From positions 21,329,073 to 21,393,072 of the forward strand of contig CM046859.1 of the NCBI GenBank assembly GCA_025617745.1: a DNA stretch of 64,000 nucleotides. Reading direction: 5' to 3'. Positions 46,313 through 58,969 of this stretch are shown one piece after another; the first letter of the stretch is position 1; each line of letters begins with the position of its first letter. Under the pieces are notes generated by a model, which saw only the letters and a list, made by a program, of their open reading frames with translations, did no database searches and was not told the DNA's origin. Origin of the DNA: Heliocidaris erythrogramma (taxonomy: Eukaryota > Echinodermata > Echinoidea > Camarodonta > Echinometridae). Position numbers and translations under genes: made by a program.

Positions 46313-47691
46313 CACACTTTTTGGGCTTTGAGAAATACTATTTCTCATTTTGATTCATTTGGAATCAAATCAATTGCACAACCTTTAAGCTACCTACTAA
46401 TGCAGCCTGCGCAGACGATGCGCGGCTTTTCTGTCAGCGCGAACTAATTTCCTTAAAACGCTATTGACACGATACAAAAACATAGCGCTGACATGCTCCA
46501 TGTGGAAAAACTCAACAAGAGCCTGAGAAAATCCACTGGGCATATTGCTCATCCCATTGGAAGTCAACACTTTAAAGCCTGTTTGCCGTCCCCACTAATC
46601 CGATGGTAATATCCGAATGCTTAGCAGGCAAGCGGAGAAAGTTTGAGATGCGGGAAGATTCTTTAGTCCCGCGTATAAACATTCTAGTCATGACAGGTGC
46701 TGACGCCGTGCGTTTTCAAGCTCGAGAACGTTGCAACAGAACTCGCTAAATCTTGTGATTGTCTGTCATAAGTCCGCAAGATGATCCTGTTTTCGATCCG
46801 TATTCGGTGACAGCGTTTCCTGATATTTTTGAGAGCCTTATAAACAGTGTGCGACACCTCGACAAAAGAAAAACAATCACGATGAATTTCTTGGCAACAC
46901 ACAGTATAAGGTATTCATGTTTGATTGGTCACGGTACAACACAATCTAGATACCCGACCCATTATGACTTCGCCTAGGTTTCTAAGCGCTTTGGTAGTAC
47001 AGCGAAAGTCAAGACACCAAGATCACGAAGATACATAAATATGAAAATTGATTATCTTTCAAAACGAAATTAACTTTTGACACTGAATAAATCCATGCTA
47101 CTCGTTCATTTTATCCTCAATTTGGCCCATTAACTCCGCCAATACACATTAAAAAAAATTACTTCGAATACTAGCGTCATTTTATAAATTCGGGTGGCCG
47201 TGCATTCGGCCGTTTGATTGCAGTTATATAGAGCGAAATGTTGTTTGCAGGAATCACATAATTTTTTTTAAAATACTAAATTCATTACTCTATAATTAAA
47301 GGGACGTGCAAGAAATATGGTTACCAAGTTGAGATAACTGAAATTAAGACAGAAGGGAATTGCATTTTCGACCCGTCTACAGGCATTCTTAATTTCTTAG
47401 AGAATAATCGAACCGCAGTTTGACATTTGACTGAAAGTTTTCCAGTGAAATTCTCATTCTCGTACGAATTCTTCAAAGAAATCCTTTAAACTCCGAATCT
47501 TACTACCTGGTACATCCGTTTTCAAAGGGTGTGTTGAGTGCAGTTGGAAGGCGAATGTCAAGTCGCTGGAACGACGGTTGAACGTGAACGAATTTGACCT
47601 CGAGTTTAGAAGAGGGTAAAGTACTTCGGCACTGAATCCTCTGCGATCATCAACGTTAATACATAGGTGAGTCGGGTATCTTAGATGATGA
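46313..47691. other. Non-coding remainder of copy 1
   Basis: AT-rich with a GC-richer segment at about 46,380-46,900. Short frames on both strands (46,684-46,902 minus, 46,759-46,977 plus) overlap each other and have no splice framework. Confidence 0.4.
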
Positions 47692-50040
47692 CAAGGGGTT
47701 CATAAATGAACACAATCTCTTGTATCACTAACAAGCTCATTACCCGGGCAATTATCGGAAGAAGGGGTAAGGTGTGGTGAAGAAGAGGGGGGGGGGGGGG
47801 AGATGGGAGGGTTGACTGGAGGGGCAAATGGTAGGAATGATGGCTATACCATGCACTCCATGTCTCTACATATAGGTTACAGTAGTCGAATATCAGGATT
47901 CTCTTCTATCTTTCCAAAATAACTTTGAACTATAAACATCATCATTGTCAATCCAAGATATTCCCCACACATTACCATCAAATCGTATTTTCATAATACA
48001 CGGAGTATGAGCATTTATGTGACCCTTTTATCAACCAATTCACGAGTCCGAAACAGTTGTGGTCTTTAACGATTTCCTAAGCCATAAATTTGAATGGGCC
48101 ACATACATGAAACTAGTAAAACACACAGAGCAATTGCTTTTTGCTGGGCTTTGCTTCTATCATCACATACAATTTGCTTGCATCTACATCGAGAGCATGG
48201 GAAGCTACAAGCAAAATCCTATGAAAAAAAGAGATTGCTAGCATTATGCTATCGTCTCAAATGAACTGACATAAGAGGAACGACACATTAAAGTCATCGA
48301 ATAAAATGAAGGGGCACATTTGCCCCTATACTATTTCAGACACCCCTAAAAACTCGCCCTGGGAGGGTAACGAACTACCTCCATGCATCCTAAGCACTTG
48401 AGCACCGGGTATGCCATTACCTACCCTTCAACAAGTACACCCTTGCCAAAGTCTATCCAAACGATAACATAATACCATCGCGTCATTAAGGGTTATTACC
48501 CTGTGCCATCATTGCTTCTATTAAAGAACCTAAATACGAAAACTATCCCCCGAGTTTGTGCGTTTGTTTGTCCACCAGAGTAACTGGATACCACTGAGAT
48601 TTACACAACCGATTTCCGATGAGCACGACTCAAGAAGGGAGAGAGGGAGAGGGAGAGGGAGAAAATAAAAAAAAGTACAGCGGGTAAAAGCGGGGTGACT
48701 GCCAACTGGACTTGGAGTTTGCGCACCGCAGCTGAGATGTGGTGTAAAGGCTTTAAGTTCGTTATCTGCTTTCTTCATAAGATGTTAAAACATCGGGTCC
48801 TTATTTTGATTGGCTGACAGAGGTGAATCCGATTGGGCGGGCCTTCGTGTTCGGGTTAACGCAGTGTCTACTTTAATGACAGTTCAAAGCGAATCGCATT
48901 GGCAAATCCGGGGGGGGGGGGGGTGGTAAACCCATCAGGACCCCAAAAGACACATGTAATTTCAAGTTTTCTCTTCAGAGAATTAGAATTAGTAGAAAAA
49001 TACTATTTTCTCAAGAGACTGCTTGATCTGGCACTGAACTGGAAGATATTTTGTACTCATAATTTTGTATACAAAAGTAATACACCAAATTATCACTTGG
49101 CTATGAAATGCCTAGTTTCCGTTTCTGTTTAGCTTCACTGATTCGACAATGAGAACAAATTATAATAGGAGCTAGCTTTTGAAGGATGATAGTGGGGTGT
49201 CACTTTTTTTTAATCGCTTTATTCATTTGAATCGAATGCTAATCACGGTATACCATTGGCATGTTGTCGAGTGTTGTTGAATGGTGATACAATAAGAACA
49301 TACATGTAATTAATAAGGATAGGGTTCGCAATATGTATTACAAATAGCAACAAAGGTATGATGCATTAAAATCAAAATATAATGTATCACGAAGTAATAC
49401 ATGGCAATCCGCCGACACATGTTTTCTTCACTACGAACATTGATGGAACTGTTATGATTATATTTCCTTCAAATCAGTATCACCCCTCCCCTTACCTCAG
49501 TCACTCAGTCCCTCTCTATCTTTCTCTCTTTCTCTTAACTCTCACCCTCACTCCCAGTTTGCAGTTTGTCATACCCCCCCCCCCCCCCACTCTCTCTCTC
49601 TCCCATCTCTTTCTTCAATTTCAGATTTAATATTTCGCTTACACATTATTACTAGTAGCATGTGACGGCTTACGCTTTTCGGTTGTACTGAACGTCTATT
49701 GATGAATTTCTAAATAAATTTGACTCAGTTTGCGCTCCATATCTCTCTCTCCCTCTTTGTTTTTAAGTTTATTTCTTTTCTTTTATTTTCTAGAAGTATA
49801 CCATCTCCTCGACTAATGTCTTTCATTCCGTGACGGAAATGAAATTGGTCTTGGGGCTAAAGCCCGCATTCTTTGTGTTTGTCCTGCAATCTACACGATG
49901 TACTCCGATTCCGTTCAACTAAGCAAACTCCTCCCAGACTGACCCTCGTCGACACGGCATCGCCCCAGGACCGCCCATATGTCGGTACCTATTACCACCT
50001 CGTTCTACAAACCCCCATCCCCAAAGCTACAAACTATTCC
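47692..50040. other. Non-coding stretch with G/C runs
   Basis: Holds G runs at 47,788-47,800 and 48,909-48,922, a GGGAGA repeat at 48,637-48,661 and a C run followed by CT repeats at 49,576-49,603. No exon or transposon recognised. No second copy is visible because the window ends first. Confidence 0.4.
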
Positions 50041-50051
50041 AATTAGTATCA

Positions 50052-50276
50052 ATGGCGTCTCATTCGCGTAAACATCACCGCCTTCAGCTAAAAACAAGAG
50101 GACGAGGAGATTGTATAGGCCCTTCGTCAGAGGGGGCTGAGTCGCCCTGTCAACTCATTCAATTTCTCAAGTGGACAGGGAATACAGAGAAAAGGGCAAT
50201 CAAAACTGATACATCCAATAATGTAACAAGATCAAACGCGAGCGACGGGTTATCAGAGCGCTTGTCATCGACATAA
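50052..50276 (+). CDS. Small ORF with a good initiation context, doubtful
   Basis: An ATG in a favourable context (ATCAATGG, A at -3 and G at +4) opens 74 codons ending in TAA. The peptide starts MASHSRKHHRLQLKTRGRGD and is basic, then Ser/Asn-rich, with no signal peptide or membrane segment. The region is slightly GC-richer than its flanks. It could be a first exon, a microprotein or chance. I recognise no family. Confidence 0.15.
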   Translation: MASHSRKHHRLQLKTRGRGDCIGPSSEGAESPCQLIQFLKWTGNTEKRAIKTDTSNNVTRSNASDGLSERLSST

Positions 50277-51475
50277 AAACCTAAGCAAATAGGGCATTTC
50301 ACTATGCGTATTAGGAATTATTCTCGCGGCATTTTTTCTTCTTTTTGGTAAACAGAAATGTGTTGCTCTCGCTAAAATATTTCGCCTTCTCTTTCGCGTC
50401 TCTGCCTCTCTCCCACTCGAGCCGCCCCACAGGTAAGTAAATTGAACCGCCTCGCTAACGAAAGACGTGTTCTAGTTTGACAACAAAGAAAGGGAATACA
50501 ACTACAAAGAATTATGACTACAGGGTGGGTATCGGTGTTGTGATGAGAGGGCTGGCAGCCGCAGGACTAAAGGAGCTGGCCAACTTCAGAGGAACCCGAC
50601 TGCTCCGCCACAACTTGAGGGGGGTAAATACCTCTGATCCCGTTGAAGTGATGATCTAACTGGATACAAGTGCCAGTGTACACATGGTGTGATCCTCTGG
50701 GGAAAGTTGTGCAGTCACAGCACTGGACTCGACACCACTGTATTTGCATCGGCATTCTATACCTGTCACTAACACGTATGATCGAACTAACAAGGCGATT
50801 TGGCTACGCCTTTGGGCGCTTACTGGCACTGTCAGTTAAAAATGTGCTATATAGGTAAAAGGACATTGTATATGCATTAAACGGAGATAGAGACGTCAAA
50901 TGAAAGACCGAGAAACAGGTATTCACATAATAATTTCCATGAAAATAACCCTATTTTTCAACATTACAAATAATCAAGCAACCACAGTCCCTCCTCGGCT
51001 TCCATATTGAACCGATTGCCTCGAAATACCTGGAAAACAAGAATAAGTCGCGAACATAACTTTCCTAAATAGCAAGGTCGAAAGTTACAGTCGTTCAGTC
51101 TATGGCCTATGCCATGTGAACATATGAATAACCCTTTACATACTAGTAGCCCTTTACAATTACACAAAATTCATTTTAATAATACATGTATGTCATAAAT
51201 ATCATGTCATATTTTCCAGGAATGTTCGCAATCGATTAATCACGAATAAGTGGTAATCCGCACATTTCTTAACTGGCACAGACCTACGATGATACTTTAA
51301 AAACCATAATCCAACTTCCGTCGCCAATATAATAACGATGCAGAGAAGTACAATGTATTTTTCCTGAAAATCAAAGGGTTTACAAATACAGTGAGTCTGT
51401 TTTAAACCGATAGAAATAAACGCGACATTAAAGGCCTATAATTGTGAAGAATATTCGGATGACTTCATTACAGAA
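50277..51475. other. Non-coding stretch with a POU-type octamer
   Basis: GC-richer at 50,540-50,780, with short frames on both strands. A consensus octamer ATTTGCAT lies near 50,741. Otherwise AT-rich and featureless. Confidence 0.3.
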
Positions 51476-51479
51476 GGAG

Positions 51480-51720
51480 GTAATGGCCTGAAATAAATAA
51501 CTGGGTCTGCCTTGCCAGACTAGCGGGGGCTGTGAAGCCACAAGCAAGGCAGGTCACCCGGGGTCAAAGTCAACGATAACTCGCCATTGGTAACCGAAGC
51601 AATTTCCCCATTATCCACTTGTATCGAAAGTGAGCTTAATTCCTCCTCGGGGATTCCCCCCGCTCCTCAACTTGGCCCTTTCTCCAAAATCTTCCCCGCT
51701 TGCTACAATAACAGTTCAAA
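51480..51720. promoter_or_regulatory. GC-richer island with a nuclear-receptor site cluster
   Basis: AGGTCA at 51,551-51,556 is followed, after four bases, by GGGTCAAAGTCAA at 51,561-51,573. The latter is a direct repeat of two receptor half-sites with one-base spacing (DR1), close to the HNF4-type core CAAAGTC. The patch is GC-richer than its flanks and has no supported exon. Binding by an HNF4/RXR/COUP-type receptor is inference from the motif. Confidence 0.35.
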
Positions 51721-53275
51721 ATCGACTTAAGATGAATCACTGAAAAGCCGAGATGGATTTGACAAGTGTATGTTTGCAGCCTAGAGTAGCGGGGGGTAAA
51801 ATAGAAGGAGGTTGCCGAAGGTAATCACCATCCCTCCCTTTTTTCATATTTCCTCCTGATCTTGAACGGAATTATCCTAAACGCCGTCTGTAAACCTTGA
51901 AATTGTTTGCCTATGGCCTTACATAGAAAGTTGCATGGGTGTCAAATATTCGCAGATCAATTACATAAATCTATTTGGAGTAAGCATTTGCATAAATGAA
52001 ATTTGGTGATGATGCAAAGTCGAAACGACACCTGGGTCCCGTCTTATAAATGATACAAGTCCTCCAATCAATCGCAAAGTTACGACCGCATAACATTCTA
52101 ATACATGTTTGTTAAGAGTTGCTATTAATATCAATCTCCAGAAGCGTTGCGAATTATTTGAATCAATCGCACCTCTTTTTTAAGACCTTAGACCGGGGCC
52201 CTGGCCATAAAAATTCTTGGTCTCTAATATTACTAATTATTTTACTCCCAACTACCCCAACGTCATGACTACGACACAAATATATCATAGGGCGTTCTAT
52301 CATTTGGTAAATCATGGGTAAATTAAAATTATATTTAAATTATCAAAGTTCGGTAATAACGTTCCAATAATAGAGCTTATCATTTAACAATACAATATTG
52401 CATCTTCACCTTCACATCGTACCTTCATTAATACTAGGAGATTGAGAATACGAAAAAAAGGCGAGAGGGGAGGTGACAACTGCCCCCCCCCCCTCCCACA
52501 CACACACACATACACACTGGAGAACAGTGGTATGTAGGCATGTATATCACGAACATGAGAAATCGATGGGAGGAGAAAGCAGGCACAATAGATGTGAGAT
52601 AGATGGTAAAAAAGTATGCTGGATCGAAGGCATCATACAGGCGAGGGGTTTCTTAGATGATTAAATGATTTCATCGCGACGCTCGCATTTGTTTCTACTA
52701 TGTTATGATAAATCATCGGTATAATTTATTTTACTGAGTACATATATAAGGTATGGTAGTGTGGTATGATAAACAATGGCCTGAAATCACAAACCATTGT
52801 ATACAGAGTTGCCTGTAAGCACGAAAAATAACCAATGTACATGACTTTTGTATAAACAGACATGTGAAGTGACCAAATTAAAGAATACATTATTCAAGAA
52901 AATGAGGGATATGGCATCAAGAAATGTGTTAGACCATTTGACAGGGTCATCTTATTAGAATAAAATTTATGATTTATTGATTTAATAAAAAATGTATCCA
53001 GAATTTGTTCTAAGAAAAAGAAGAATTAAGGAGTTACAAAGGGTAGAAATGGGTGATATTGCCCGGCAAGATGGGGTGAACTAGATGTATAAAGAGCAGA
53101 GAGAGGGAAAACGAAAATTGACAATGAAAACAAGAAGATCCCAAGAGTGTACTTCGGCGAGTTGCCAAACAGAGAGAAATAGTAGCCTAAATCATAGTTG
53201 AAATAAAGAAAAGGGGAGTTAAGGGGAGAGGAAGGGAGTAAGAGAGAGAAAGGGCACGAGGAAAAGATAGGGGAT
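51721..53275. other. AT-rich non-coding stretch
   Basis: Contains a C run followed by a short CA repeat (52,483-52,515). No exon, RNA or mobile element recognised. Confidence 0.4.
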
Positions 53276-53284
53276 AAAAATGTA

Positions 53285-53700
53285 ATATATAGACCAACAT
53301 GCCCGGCGGCCGTATATCATTAGAAGCAAGAGGGCTGGATTTATGCTAGTAGCACGTAATACCCATATAGCTGGCGGCTGCCAAAGTTTAGCAATTACTA
53401 TTAGCCCAGTTCATCCGTTTCTTTAATGGCGCTCGACCGTGATCCGACCAAATATTGACACGTGATCATCACTCATAAAGCCATGAGGTCAGTGAGGAGA
53501 AAAGAGTAAAAGACACAGAACGGGTTACCCGAGTTAGCTATCTAAATATCTCCAGTTGCCAATGACCTCATTAAGTTTCACTGACTTTTGCTGCAAAGCT
53601 ATTAGTATTATCATCACGAGCACCACGTGTTTTGGAATGGATAATATTGCGCTACTTTTTCGTTTGGGAAAAAGCTTCAATAAGGCCTTCTTACAATTTC
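53285..53700. promoter_or_regulatory. Possible regulatory island with E-box and receptor half-sites
   Basis: A GC-richer patch with CACGTG near 53,626 and the related ACACGTGA near 53,459. It also has receptor half-site-like GAGGTCAG near 53,487 and TGACCTCATTAAG near 53,564, along with homeodomain-type TAAT words. No open frame is supported. Function is a guess from motif content. Confidence 0.2.
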
Positions 53701-56095
53701 TTACGGTTAAATCTCATTTGATGCGTTAATTGTATCAACTTTCTCCAATTAAAAAAAAATAATAACTCCCTCCTTAATAATATACTTGAATCCTAATTAC
53801 TTCTGATTATTCATGTATATTATGTAGGCCTACAGAATGATTGCCCTGGTGTGCGTTATTGACAATATCTTGTGTTATCATTAAATATTATCCAAATACC
53901 ATATAAGGAGATGTTTAAATGCATTTTACTAACAGGAAACCTTCATTCCGTAACAGGGCCTCCAAAACAAGCATTGAAACATCCCCTTATTTTGAACTCG
54001 TTCAAAGAATTATATGTCTGTCTCTCTCAATATTTGAAAATGAATAAGCTACGTGAACCCCGTCTTCCATGTTATAAGAACTAAGTAAATAGCGAAAAGG
54101 AGTAAAATACCAGGATGTTTCTCATTTTGGCTCCCTGTTAAACAGACCTCCATGGCGGGAAGAAAAGAGACTTTCGAGATCAGGTTGGTGATTCAAAATT
54201 TATTGTAAATGTAAAGGATTGGTAAAATTGAAGAAAATAAAACAAAAAGTTCAGCGAGGGAAATGCTAACACGTCCCTTTCATTCAGTAAAAGAAAAAAG
54301 AAAATCGTATGAAACCGATATATCTCTGTCGCAGAAATATTGCCCATGTGCAATGTCTTTGTTTCTTTAAAGTCAACTCCAATATTTTCCTTTCCTAAGC
54401 CGCAACACATGTGGAAGGCATTAAGCCACGGGGGTGCTCGATGCGCTAATCCCACCCCGCTCTAAGCAGGCCTGGTTTCGACACGGGGTTTTACATCTCA
54501 AGACGGGGCGGGCGGCCTGATTAAAGCGGACTGATCCCCGCCAAATTGTCGGCTCACCTGGCGAGTCGATTGACGTACACGTCACAAGATAGACTGGCAG
54601 GGAATGGTTGACTAAATTGAAGTTAAGAGCGTGGGAGGGGAGACGGGGAGGGGAGAGGATATGGAGTGGGCGTTATGTCAGTAGGAAGGGGCGTGGGTGA
54701 GTGAGAGTGGGTGAAAGGGGAAAGAAGTAGGGGTGGGATTGAAGGGTGCGGTCATTGCAAATGGGGGCCTATCCCTGATAAAGCGCAAGGTGGTGATAAA
54801 AATCACCAACTAAACTTAGTCAATACATCACGTAAGTTATGTATCGCTCAAAAGCTGCTACAATTGTGAAGTGCTCACTTCGAAAGAAATATACTTACCT
54901 GTACTACACAAACATCTAATTTCCCAGTCCGAAGGGGAAAAAATGAATAAATTTTCAGACAGTGAAACAATTTTTATTGATGTAGAAATTGATGACAGCA
55001 GGAAAAAATATAAGCCGATTGAATATCTATAGATCTAGAAGAATTACAGGAAAAGACATCACTGAATATTAGCTACATCAATTATAATCTTAATGACTAT
55101 AGTTTACTTACACATAGATGCCTTTATCGCTTAAATCATTGCATTACGTCAGCACCAGATGTGAACATATTCAACACTTTCAATTTGAAGTTAATGGAAT
55201 TGAAAGTTGTCAGGGATAATACAATTTTTTCTTAGCAAAATATTAAAAAAAAAAAAATTCTAGCCATTCCCTATATCGTTCGTGTTAGGAGACTGTTGCT
55301 CGGTTTACGTCGCCATTAGATGTGAACATACTTTTAATCCCTCCTAATAAACATTAATTAAACTATCGCATAGTAAAACCGGATGGTTCCTGCATTTAGT
55401 CCACACCAATATTAGAATTTAGTTGCCAATAGGTTAAGAAAAAATGGCAAAATGTACACCGTCCTGAGCTAGACTCATAGTTCTGAACCCAGAGCAGCTA
55501 TCGAAACAAGTGTGGGTACAAAACCGCGATCCTCGCCTTAACATCAGTCGTAAGTGATATCATAACCACAGAATGGCAGGACTAGCCCTTGAGGCGGCGC
55601 AATTGCCTAAAGTAGCACGACATTTTTTTACTTCTAAAAGCAAATTCTTCCGAACCTCAAACTTCAACAAAATGCTGATTGGGCTATATGGATGAAATTG
55701 GTCCTTAAGATTTAATTTCTCGTCGTCTTGCAATCCCTTCTTTTTTAATCGATTGATGTTGAAGACCCGCCATTTCAAGAAATCTTGTTTCATGTCTTTC
55801 TCGTTTGTCTTTTGATCATGAAAGCATTGGACAGACATTGCTCCTCTAACTGTTTTGCTACTGCTTGGTAGGTGCGACCACTTTCTGTGTAAAAAGAAAA
55901 ATGGGTACACCACTTTTCGTTGTGGTTATTATGGTGATTTAGGGAAAGAAATAATTCCGTGGTAAGTGAAGCGATAATATTCTAACATTCTGAGAGTGGC
56001 AAGGTGATATAAAAAATGTCAGAGTCCCCCCCCCCCCCTCCCCCTCAATTAAATCAACCCCCGTCACGAGGAATTGCCTCCATGTTACATTTCAT
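53701..56095. other. Non-coding stretch with a GC-richer segment
   Basis: A GC-richer segment at 54,420-54,600 contains TAATCC (Otx/Bicoid-type core) near 54,449. Purine-rich DNA follows to about 54,760. The minus frame 55,560-55,913 is open for 117 codons but has no recognisable domain or splice framework. A C run lies at 56,028-56,041. Confidence 0.35.
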
Positions 56096-56135
56096 TCGCA
56101 GAGAACAGATGAGAGCTGATATTCGCTGCTAAAAC

Positions 56136-56291
56136 ATGTTTTTGGTCTCCGGTGTGTTTTTCTGGCTCAAGAGAGTGATCAAACATCAACATGACGATGT
56201 GTACACAGGGCTCTCGCCAGATATGCCATGTTTTCAAGACCGGCGTTTGTCTCTCCTCTTCGGGCAATATGAACCTGGGGAACTGCTTCAG
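56136..56291 (+). CDS. Possible first coding exon, doubtful
   Basis: An ATG in context AAACATG opens a frame that reaches a strong donor, CTTCAG|GTGAGA, after exactly 52 codons (phase 0). The peptide begins MFLVSGVFFWLKRVIK, hydrophobic as in a signal or anchor segment, and ends RRLSLLFGQYEPGELLQ. However, the opposite strand is open for 130 codons over 56,085-56,477 in the same GC-richer patch, so compositional bias may explain both. No family recognised. The assembly gap 430 bp downstream prevents looking for a second exon. Confidence 0.2.
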
Positions 56292-56720
56292 GTGAGAGAT
56301 AAATACGAGAAAAATATAAGAGGGGGAAAGTCTTAAAGGAGAAACGAGAGCAAGCGTGGACTGTTGTAAAGCCCGAGAAGTTCTGGCAGGATTGAATGAA
56401 AGGCGGGTTCTTGCCCGTTTCGGCAGATACCTGTGAAAACAATTCGGACGCATTGGCATGTGTGAGGTGACAGCCATATCATAATTACGTACCCTTGCCT
56501 TCAGAAGTCCTTGACAAGACTAAGAGTGGAAGAAATCATAACAATTGAACATCCCTACTTCTTCCCTCCTAAGTTGAAAAAGAGATATAGGATTTCGAGA
56601 GCGAAAACACGGGTTCATGGCGGAGTTTGTGGAGGTAAGCCATGGCGAGCGGCTTACAATTATTTTCGCATTTTGGTTGCCCTGATTGGCAGGGTTCGCT
56701 TACAAAACAACTCGATCCTC

Positions 56721-57220
56721 NNNNNNNNNNNNNNNNNNNNNNNNNNNNNNNNNNNNNNNNNNNNNNNNNNNNNNNNNNNNNNNNNNNNNNNNNNNNNNNN
56801 NNNNNNNNNNNNNNNNNNNNNNNNNNNNNNNNNNNNNNNNNNNNNNNNNNNNNNNNNNNNNNNNNNNNNNNNNNNNNNNNNNNNNNNNNNNNNNNNNNNN
56901 NNNNNNNNNNNNNNNNNNNNNNNNNNNNNNNNNNNNNNNNNNNNNNNNNNNNNNNNNNNNNNNNNNNNNNNNNNNNNNNNNNNNNNNNNNNNNNNNNNNN
57001 NNNNNNNNNNNNNNNNNNNNNNNNNNNNNNNNNNNNNNNNNNNNNNNNNNNNNNNNNNNNNNNNNNNNNNNNNNNNNNNNNNNNNNNNNNNNNNNNNNNN
57101 NNNNNNNNNNNNNNNNNNNNNNNNNNNNNNNNNNNNNNNNNNNNNNNNNNNNNNNNNNNNNNNNNNNNNNNNNNNNNNNNNNNNNNNNNNNNNNNNNNNN
57201 NNNNNNNNNNNNNNNNNNNN
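56721..57220. other. Assembly gap of exactly 500 N
   Basis: A round-number run of N, as inserted by scaffolding software between contigs of unknown spacing. Sequence resumes at 57,221 with the start of copy 2 of the duplicated block. Frames crossing the gap are meaningless. Confidence 0.98.
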
Positions 57221-58648
57221 GCCCCTTTTCCCACTTTGTTTTAGCTTTAGGAAATACAGCAGAGATAAGAATACAACTTTACCAGAATTAAGGCTTACAA
57301 ACACATTGAAACACTTACAACACAATTAGAAACAAAACAAAAAAATCACGTGATTATAATGATAGTTGACGGTATTTTCATCTTAAAGCTTTCTGTATTC
57401 AAAACGTGTGAAATTGACCGGTTGTAGAAGTCTAGAATATCACAATGTGCATTTAAAAAAAAAAAAAGGGAACAAAACGAATGCACCATCAAGCAATAAA
57501 AAGAGGGTTTCTACAAAACATGAGCTAAATCCTTTCACAATACTATTTAATATCACGTGAGTCTTTTTGCCAGATATCAGGTAGAGATAAAACGTTATAA
57601 ATACCAGACTAGCAGTTCCACATCTTCATGAGATAGTATTATGCTACTTCCTATTATGACGTGATGGCGTTTTCCTAATACAGAATCGTGATATTAAGGC
57701 TAATAACAAATAATATTTATCAATATATATTCAGCATTCAAATCAATTCATCTTCAAGTCCAACTCCTGTAGTACGAGAAGCAACATGACTGTAAATCTA
57801 AAGAAATTGACCGAAAACATGATTTATCTGCAGTATACTGGTGTTAGAAATTGGAAATGAGAACCATATACCCGCTATAGTTACACATATCCAAATGTTC
57901 AAGTTCATGTTCAGCTACCTAACAGAACTGTTCTATCCAATGAAACATTTTTATAATGGCAGTTATTATAATAAACTTGAATGTCTAGCATGTTCAGAAA
58001 TTCCCTCCAAATTTCAGGGTCGCAGATGACATTTTCATCATTATCATGTTTATAGGTATATCATTCATCCACAGTTTTCTGGTCTACTTAAAATCATCAT
58101 TCACACCATGTTGTGGCCATGTTACCTATATTAACATGTCCCTTTTGATAATCGTCATTGTCATCTTGAGAGGGCACGGATAGAAAAGGAATATGTGAAA
58201 GGAAACCATATAAAACGTGTTAAGCCTTTACTGGCAGGAAGGGGAAAAGACAGGGAGAAAGGAAAACTATAAAATGAAAACAAAGTTTAGATAAAAATGG
58301 AACGAATAGCAAGAATGGCCCCAATAAAATATTTGGAATAGCAAACATTAAGAAAGAACTTGGGAAGGAAAAATAACATGACCATTTTTTGTGAAAGTAT
58401 TGCACTCAGGTCATTTTTGATTGCATTGAAAAGAAGGCCGTCTAAAGTAGTTAAGTATATCGGTTCACATGCATACAAATAGATTTTTAACAAAATATAC
58501 AAAGCTAAGGTTTTCATGCTTCCACTTTTCCCTAGACTAAGAGTAAACAATCCCCATTCCCCGATGCTATCCTGTCTATTTCTAACACAACAATTAACAA
58601 TTAGTCTCTAAACATTTATCCCATCATTTCGTACATTCAATCCTTAAG

Positions 58649-58969
58649 CTCCGATTTCAGACGCGCCGCTTCACACCTTCCCAGCATAAAAAAAGGATCG
58701 GACAGCCGGGGCAGAGGAGTTGTTGATGATTTTTGGCAGATCGAAATTGAGCGCCGCGCGGTTTTCGCGTTTGTATGCACAGTCGTAGGGATGCAGGAGA
58801 CACCACCGACACCTATACTCCTTCCCTGGCCAGACAAAACTTTGTGGAATCTGTTGACGCTGGAAACGACGTTAAAAGCATTTATCGCCGCAAGGTACAC
58901 TTGAAACGATTTCCATCCATGTACACCGTTGATTCATATTTCCCAACATTTACCTAACCGGCATCGGAT
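58649..58969. promoter_or_regulatory. GC-richer island, possible exon or regulatory element (copy 2)
   Basis: Counterpart of 42,340-42,660. The possible exon at 58,783-58,894 keeps its acceptor, donor and frame; the Met after the start of that exon is Arg here. Confidence 0.25.

Larger units (their letters stand above)
40844..47691. repeat. Duplicated block, copy 1 (about 6.8 kb)
   Basis: This block recurs in the same orientation at 57,221-64,000, about 16.3 kb away, at roughly 99% identity by eye over its whole length. Copy 1 is longer by about 67 bp, almost all within the first 150 bp. There copy 2 lacks an 11-bp segment and a 56-bp segment that are present here at about 40,907-40,917 and 40,957-41,012. 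Elsewhere the differences are single substitutions and one- or two-base indels. Copy 1 runs without a break into unique-looking DNA on both sides. Confidence 0.95.

Noticed and set aside
56085-56477. 130-codon minus frame
   Set aside because: Same GC-richer patch is open on the other strand; no recognisable domain. Left as an alternative to the plus-strand candidate at 56,136-56,291.
56511-57329. Long frames of 200-270 codons spanning the N gap
   Set aside because: Almost all of each frame is unknown sequence; nothing coding is shown.
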